Of a stretch of DNA of 64,000 nucleotides, positions 62,540 to 64,000 are shown in pieces (positions within the stretch are counted from its first letter, which is position 1; the number at the start of each line of letters is the position of its first letter). The stretch spans positions 66,986,029-67,050,028 of the forward strand of contig NC_134456.1 in NCBI RefSeq assembly GCF_047948215.1. Reading direction: 5' to 3'. This DNA is from Lycorma delicatula. Lineage: Eukaryota; Arthropoda; Insecta; Hemiptera; Fulgoridae. The position numbers and the translations under genes were made by a program. The notes under the pieces are model-generated. The model worked only from the letters and a program-made list of their open reading frames with translations, ran no database searches and was not told where the DNA came from.

Positions 62540-64000
62540 TGCTTTTTCCTGTTTGTTACATTACAAGGATCTACAGAACTTGCAGTTATTAGAGCATGTT
62601 AAACTATCTTTTAATAATGTTACCTTAACAGAAATGATATTTCAATACTATGCAAGATGAAAAATTATTTATAAGCTGGATCTTCTCTTTATCAAAAATG
62701 TATTATTTTTGTCAGTTACTTCCTGATTCTTTTTAAGTTACAAGTATATGAAATAAAGTTTTTCTTATAACTTGTATATGTGTGTGCGCTGGCGCGCGCG
62801 TATGTGATACTTTTTATAAATAAATAAATATATATTTTATGTAAAATCTTTTCACATGATTTCTTTTCAAACTACACTTCATGATTATTGAGCAATTTCG
62901 GTTATTTGACTTAGAAAATAATACCGTGCACTATCCGCCAGTAAGACTTTAATAAATTAATATATTAATTATCTTGAAACAAGACGATTTAGTCTAATTG
63001 TTTAGTAAGGGTAGAATGCGCGGTTAAAATGAATCATTTAAGAAGAGTATGGCTAAACAATTTTTTCTGCTGGTACTGACTAAATAAGGAAGGTAGTTGC
63101 GTGAGAAATGTAATCAAGCTGTTATGAGAAATTCATGTAATTCCCATGAAGTCTTAACAAATTTTAGCTTCCATAAAACGTTTTGAAGGATTTGTTAAAA
63201 ATTATACTCAGAATAATATAAGTAATGTAACTTTAATGTTTTATAATATGATGTTATGTAAATATAATTATTTACAATTTAAAAATATTAGAATTTACTG
63301 TATGCGCTTGCTAATATTAATGGTATCAGTATTTCTGTTTCTAGAGGCTATATTTGATATAGCTTTACCGTGTCGTAATATAGTATAATAATTCATTGGC
63401 CAGTTAGTGTAGAGTTTATTTTGCTAAATTCTAGATCAGCTGTTCTCGCTTTCGTTTCCCGGTAAGGATATTTTTCTCTTATCAATTCTTCCATCAGTCT
63501 TCCTCGTTAAAGTACGCGTAGAAACACGCACAAGGTAAAAGTATAAATAAGTTAATAAATAATAGTCTCAACTAAATCCATTTTTGCATAGCTGCTTAGT
63601 TATTATGTTTGTAAAAGGCTGTATTATTTGGGTTGTGAAAGTTTATTGTTAAAACTTCAGTTTTAACTATTTTTTATATTTGAGCTTATGATCCTTCGTA
63701 GCACTCGCACGCCTTATTCGAAAATAACTTTTAAGTTTTTAAAGTGTGATAAACTTAAAAATTTGTAAAACAAATTAACGTTATAATTAAAACCTGTTAT
63801 ATAAAAAAGGAAAAAGGTTGCTATATTTGTCATAAAACAATATGATATTTAAACAAAATAATTTAAATGAATCCTAATCAAATTAACGGTTCATAGAAAC
63901 GGGATCCCCGCGCCTTCTTCTAACATCGAAGGTTCCACACAAAACCTCTTCCTATATTATTTAACTTCACTTACACTATACACTCACATCATAACTTGAT
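62540..64000. other. AT-rich DNA, no gene seen
   Basis: There is a short (TG)/(GC) mixed simple repeat at 62777-62805. The last GC-richer patch, 63899-63950 (ggatccccgcgccttcttct), may be the edge of an element running past the window. Confidence 0.45.

Overview
The window is strongly AT-rich eukaryotic DNA with long introns or intergenic space, many microsatellites and many decayed transposable elements. The element types (R1-clade LINE, mariner with TA target sites, BEL/Pao, OTU-bearing Helitron, tRNA-derived SINEs) and one pro-resilin-like cuticle gene point to an insect. I lean towards a hemipteran from the general look of the SINE and short-repeat families, but that is recollection, not proof. 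No bacterial operons, CRISPR arrays or rRNA genes are seen.

Host genes. The only host gene I can support well lies on the minus strand. A tiny first exon at 19107-19121 encodes MEILK behind a TATA box. It splices in phase 0 over a 5.25 kb intron to a 297-nt second exon at 13556-13852. Joined, the two give a signal peptide followed by a Gly/Ser/Tyr-rich chain with YGAPS motifs. A clean donor follows Glu-Pro, so more exons, perhaps a chitin-binding domain, should lie below position 1. A minus-strand open stretch at 62344-62535 may be an unrecognised exon.

Mobile DNA. The centrepiece is at 36.1-42.3 kb. A degenerate 1.36 kb mariner has near-identical 27-bp inverted ends and TA flanks. It is split by an R1-clade non-LTR retrotransposon bounded by a perfect 14-bp target-site duplication. 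The retrotransposon keeps an intact 539-aa ORF1 with three CCHC knuckles. Its ORF2 has lost the segment between endonuclease and reverse transcriptase and has a nonsense codon. Its 3' end carries two poly(A) tracts with about 630 bp between them, which suggests a 3' transduction.

Other elements, left to right: a tRNA-SINE scrap at the left edge; a second SINE family at 14.6 and 50.25 kb; three copies of a short non-autonomous repeat at 22.7, 28.3 and 61.4 kb; a second, dead R1-like fragment at 25.6-26.8 kb; scattered LINE remnants at 27.3-29.2, 33.6-34.3, 45.4-46.2 and 57.9-58.3 kb; an inverted repeat pair at 48.4 and 50.1 kb; a dead Helitron with an OTU domain at 52.8-54.1 kb; a GC-rich poly(A)-tailed insert at 54.2-54.7 kb; a good tRNA-SINE at 54.9 kb; and a dead BEL/Pao polyprotein at 55.4-57.8 kb on the minus strand. 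The rest is AT-rich sequence in which I see no gene.
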